From the NCBI GenBank assembly GCA_965230065.1, contig OZ245942.1:7440001-7504000 (forward strand): DNA of 64,000 bases, read 5' to 3'. The stretch comes from G965230065 sp965230065. Lineage in GTDB: Bacteria > Bacteroidota > Bacteroidia > Cytophagales > Cyclobacteriaceae. Made by a program: the position numbers and the translations under genes. Every line of letters begins with the position of its first letter. Position 1 is the stretch's first letter. This document shows positions 63,101 through 64,000 of the stretch, piece after piece. The notes below the pieces were generated by a model. The model saw only the letters and a program-made list of their open reading frames with translations. It was not told the DNA's origin and did no database searches.

Positions 63101-64000
63101 TTTTTGTTCCCTTTCCTTACGACCGCTGATGTCACGGATGTTCATCACAATGCCTTCTTCAATGGGGTTTACAATTATTTGTATCCAGGAAGGAAGTTGG
63201 GCGTATTGGCTGGTATAAAACTCCTGTTCGAAAGAAACCTGCTCGTCCATCACTTTTTGATAGGTGCTAATGCCACCATTGGCAGCTAAAAAAGGGAAAA
63301 GATTGCTGAACTTGCCTCCTACTATCCTCATTTTTTGGGTTTGCAGAAACCTGGCCGCGGCTTCATTCACATCAATGCATCGAAAATCAATTATTTCTTT
63401 TTTACGCCCTTTTTCAGGCCGCATGATAAAAAAAGCCTCCCGGGAATTTTCGTAAGCCGATCGCAGGATTTCTTCGCTATACTTTACTTTTTCTTTCAGC
63501 TTTTCATTAAGCAAAGTAATCTGGTGATTGGCACTTGTTCTTTGCCGGTTCAATCTGAACAAAATAAAAGAAAAAACAAGCAGCAGCAAGGTAGAAGCAC
63601 TAAAGACTCCAATGATCAGTGATTGTGACTTGTTGTATTGGAGTAAATAATCAATTTCGGCCAGATTTTTATCGAAATTATAGGCTGCATCAATTTCGGC
63701 AGCCTGCTGCATCTGTAACTGATTGCGAAGTGAGTCTCTCAGCTGTTGGGCAAGAGAGAGGTATTCAAAGGCTTTTTGATAGTTTTGTTGTTGTTCGTAT
63801 TGCTTTGTATAAGCGTCATAAATATCTATCGTCAAATAAATTTCATCAGTTTGTTGGGCAATTTGCACAGCACTATCGAGGTAAAAGTCAGCCTTCTCAT
63901 ACTTGCCCTGTTTTTGAGAAATGGTAGCTAAACTTACTAATGCACTGGCAGTGCTCTCCCACTCTTCACTTTTTTTACTCAGCCATACATCTTGTATTAA
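60122..64000 (-). CDS. Multi-PAS LytS-type histidine kinase with TPR N-terminus, 5' end beyond window
   Basis: At least 1292 residues are visible and the frame is open at base 64000, so the start lies outside; an apparent start at 63868 is an internal GTG codon. Order: TPR-like helices, one membrane helix (LIIGVFSASTLLLLVFSFI), then seven PAS domains (each beginning with segments such as NGIIENLPMGLQIFD). The kinase is LytS type: HFLFNSLNSIQYFI with the phospho-His and IEDDGIGREEA for ATP. Probably senses ligands by PAS domains and signals to the LytTR regulator downstream. Two PAS units (NGIIENLP-type) are near-duplicates. Confidence 0.94.
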   Translation of the reverse strand, partial: LIQDVWLSKKSEEWESTASALVSLATISQKQGKYEKADFYLDSAVQIAQQTDEIYLTIDIYDAYTKQYEQQQNYQKAFEYLSLAQQLRDSLRNQLQMQQAAEIDAAYNFDKNLAEIDYLLQYNKSQSLIIGVFSASTLLLLVFSFILFRLNRQRTSANHQITLLNEKLKEKVKYSEEILRSAYENSREAFFIMRPEKGRKKEIIDFRCIDVNEAAARFLQTQKMRIVGGKFSNLFPFLAANGGISTYQKVMDEQVSFEQEFYTSQYAQLPSWIQIIVNPIEEGIVMNIRDISGRKEREQKIKESEASLSAMIDNTTDLILSIDTNYKLIEFNEPFAKTVEVQYGFSPQKGDSVFDAIHGYNVEASKENFDKALCGEHVSDHFEIVAEHGMVLYAEASFSPVMVDNQSIGATVIIRNITQRKQDEIQLKNALAKIQESQNFLNGIIENLPMGLQIFDTQGELLRMNQAQMNILGMTEHASRQMNVMREPFYKAYGISKVFAQAYKGEVSLNHEVLIDMGNDKEEWSGSTQKMWMSVSAIPVSDNNNKVHTVIGLFSDITERKEAEVALQESEERLRTVINNIPIILWTTDKDGIFTMSEGQALDKLALQPGQVVGISIFDLYAEYDDQLEVLKNALEKGKTYESIDRVGKTIFNAKVFPLRNERDEIAGLIGMSIDVTDRFEYEEKLKRSEANLAAIINNTNYSIWSVDRDFRIIAVNNIFKEAFRQAYQVEFSIGENALKHVPEQEAKLWETAYRKTLEGVHHDFEYAYMEMFYDVSMHPIIHEGQITGVVVFSQDVTERKLAEDQIRENQQFLNGIIENLPIGLQIFDKNGYLVRFNHAFQQAMNLPSMEYGVGKMNILKDDFSRKIGVASLAEQAIKGEVLTSHEVKYNLSDNSNTWDTHKDELWYNLTMFPIYDKNEYVKVVVVLSEDISERKQTEEKLIESEERLLLATKTADIGIWDIDLNTETVLWDQTMMDIYGLSDKPFENNLEFWNQCLHPDDKERVIQETTNLQHNAAKNYSEFRIIRPDGNVRYIKGLAQIILDDNNRPSRIIGVNSDITDIKNKEEKLKLQHQEIIETNKLMAEYKLMALRSVMNPHFLFNSLNSIQYFIAKNEREQALNYLSLFSKLIREVLNSSVNATIPIAKELKILKYYLELESLRFDHKFEVVFDIPETLDTENIEIPSLLIQPYVENAVIHGLYNKESSGKLSISLLNNDKLLKCIIEDDGIGREEALRIKKQNPILHKSVGMMVTKERLDIINKTNNVSVNVHDLCDEAGKPEGTRVEIFIQV

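Noticed and set aside
1..64000. CRISPR arrays, tRNA or rRNA genes and integrase-bounded islands
   Set aside because: No regular spacer-repeat array, T-loop motif with a cloverleaf, rRNA sequence, integrase or transposase was seen on either strand.

Overview
The window looks like the chromosome of a gliding-type Bacteroidota, probably class Cytophagia. This rests on a SusC/SusD pair, two secreted proteins ending in type IX secretion (T9SS) sorting domains, Bacteroidota-type promoters (TTG, about 20 nt, TAnnTTTG), ECF sigma/anti-sigma signalling, DUF4097 and PspC/GIN adhesin-like proteins, and paired FtsX permease/PadR genes. No rRNA, tRNA, CRISPR array, phage or intact insertion sequence was seen. 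The species cannot be named from sequence alone.

Layout. 1-3.2 kb: the 3'-truncated end of a subtilase gene (minus) and two exported proteins, one resembling polymorphic-toxin-23 domains. 3.3-6.4 kb: an ECF sigma factor, a membrane anti-sigma-like HEAT protein and two DUF4097 proteins in one operon. 6.5-14.4 kb: housekeeping and envelope genes (DoxX-like, M48 lipoprotein protease, TM2 protein, amidase lipoprotein, AddA/RecB-like helicase-nuclease, orphan HicB). 14.5-21.1 kb: a PadR-PspC/GIN operon with a palindrome inside its promoter, then a PadR-FtsX permease pair lying between a real PQQ-dehydrogenase gene and a decayed copy of its 3' end. 21.2-27.1 kb: a minus-strand operon running trpC, pectate-lyase-like beta-helix protein, exported enolase-superfamily dehydratase, PQQ dehydrogenase with cytochrome c.

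27.2-34.5 kb: two tandem paralogous secreted proteins made of ELWxxDGT repeats, PKD, SprB-like and T9SS domains, each followed by a clear intrinsic terminator. 35.2-38.9 kb: an arginine-deiminase-family enzyme, a Gmad2 lipoprotein and an sdpR-sdpI pair with its operator. 38.9-43.7 kb: a SusD/SusC pair. 43.7-44.6 kb: an 840-bp gene-free stretch holding two diverged copies of a structured element. 44.6-53.4 kb: a TIGR03364 oxidoreductase, PHP phosphatase, DinB protein, HTTM-like membrane protein and partner, OpgC-like membrane protein, an overlapping PhoX/GDPD-like pair and an orphan ComB. 53.5-57.8 kb: lipid kinase, LpxH-like phosphoesterase, glycosyltransferase and GH1 glycosidase on the plus strand. 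57.8-64 kb: PAS histidine kinase, LytTR regulator and a multi-PAS LytS-type kinase running off the end.

The most unusual material is non-coding. Several intergenic gaps carry degenerate 7-nt tandem repeats, often arranged as inverted arrays that can fold. They recall the heptanucleotide STRR elements of cyanobacteria. Other gaps hold short palindromic units (GTCGG-N4-CCGAT hairpins, an 18-bp perfect palindrome, a 77-nt inverted-repeat element), and the gap upstream of susC holds a repeated element with compensatory stem changes.
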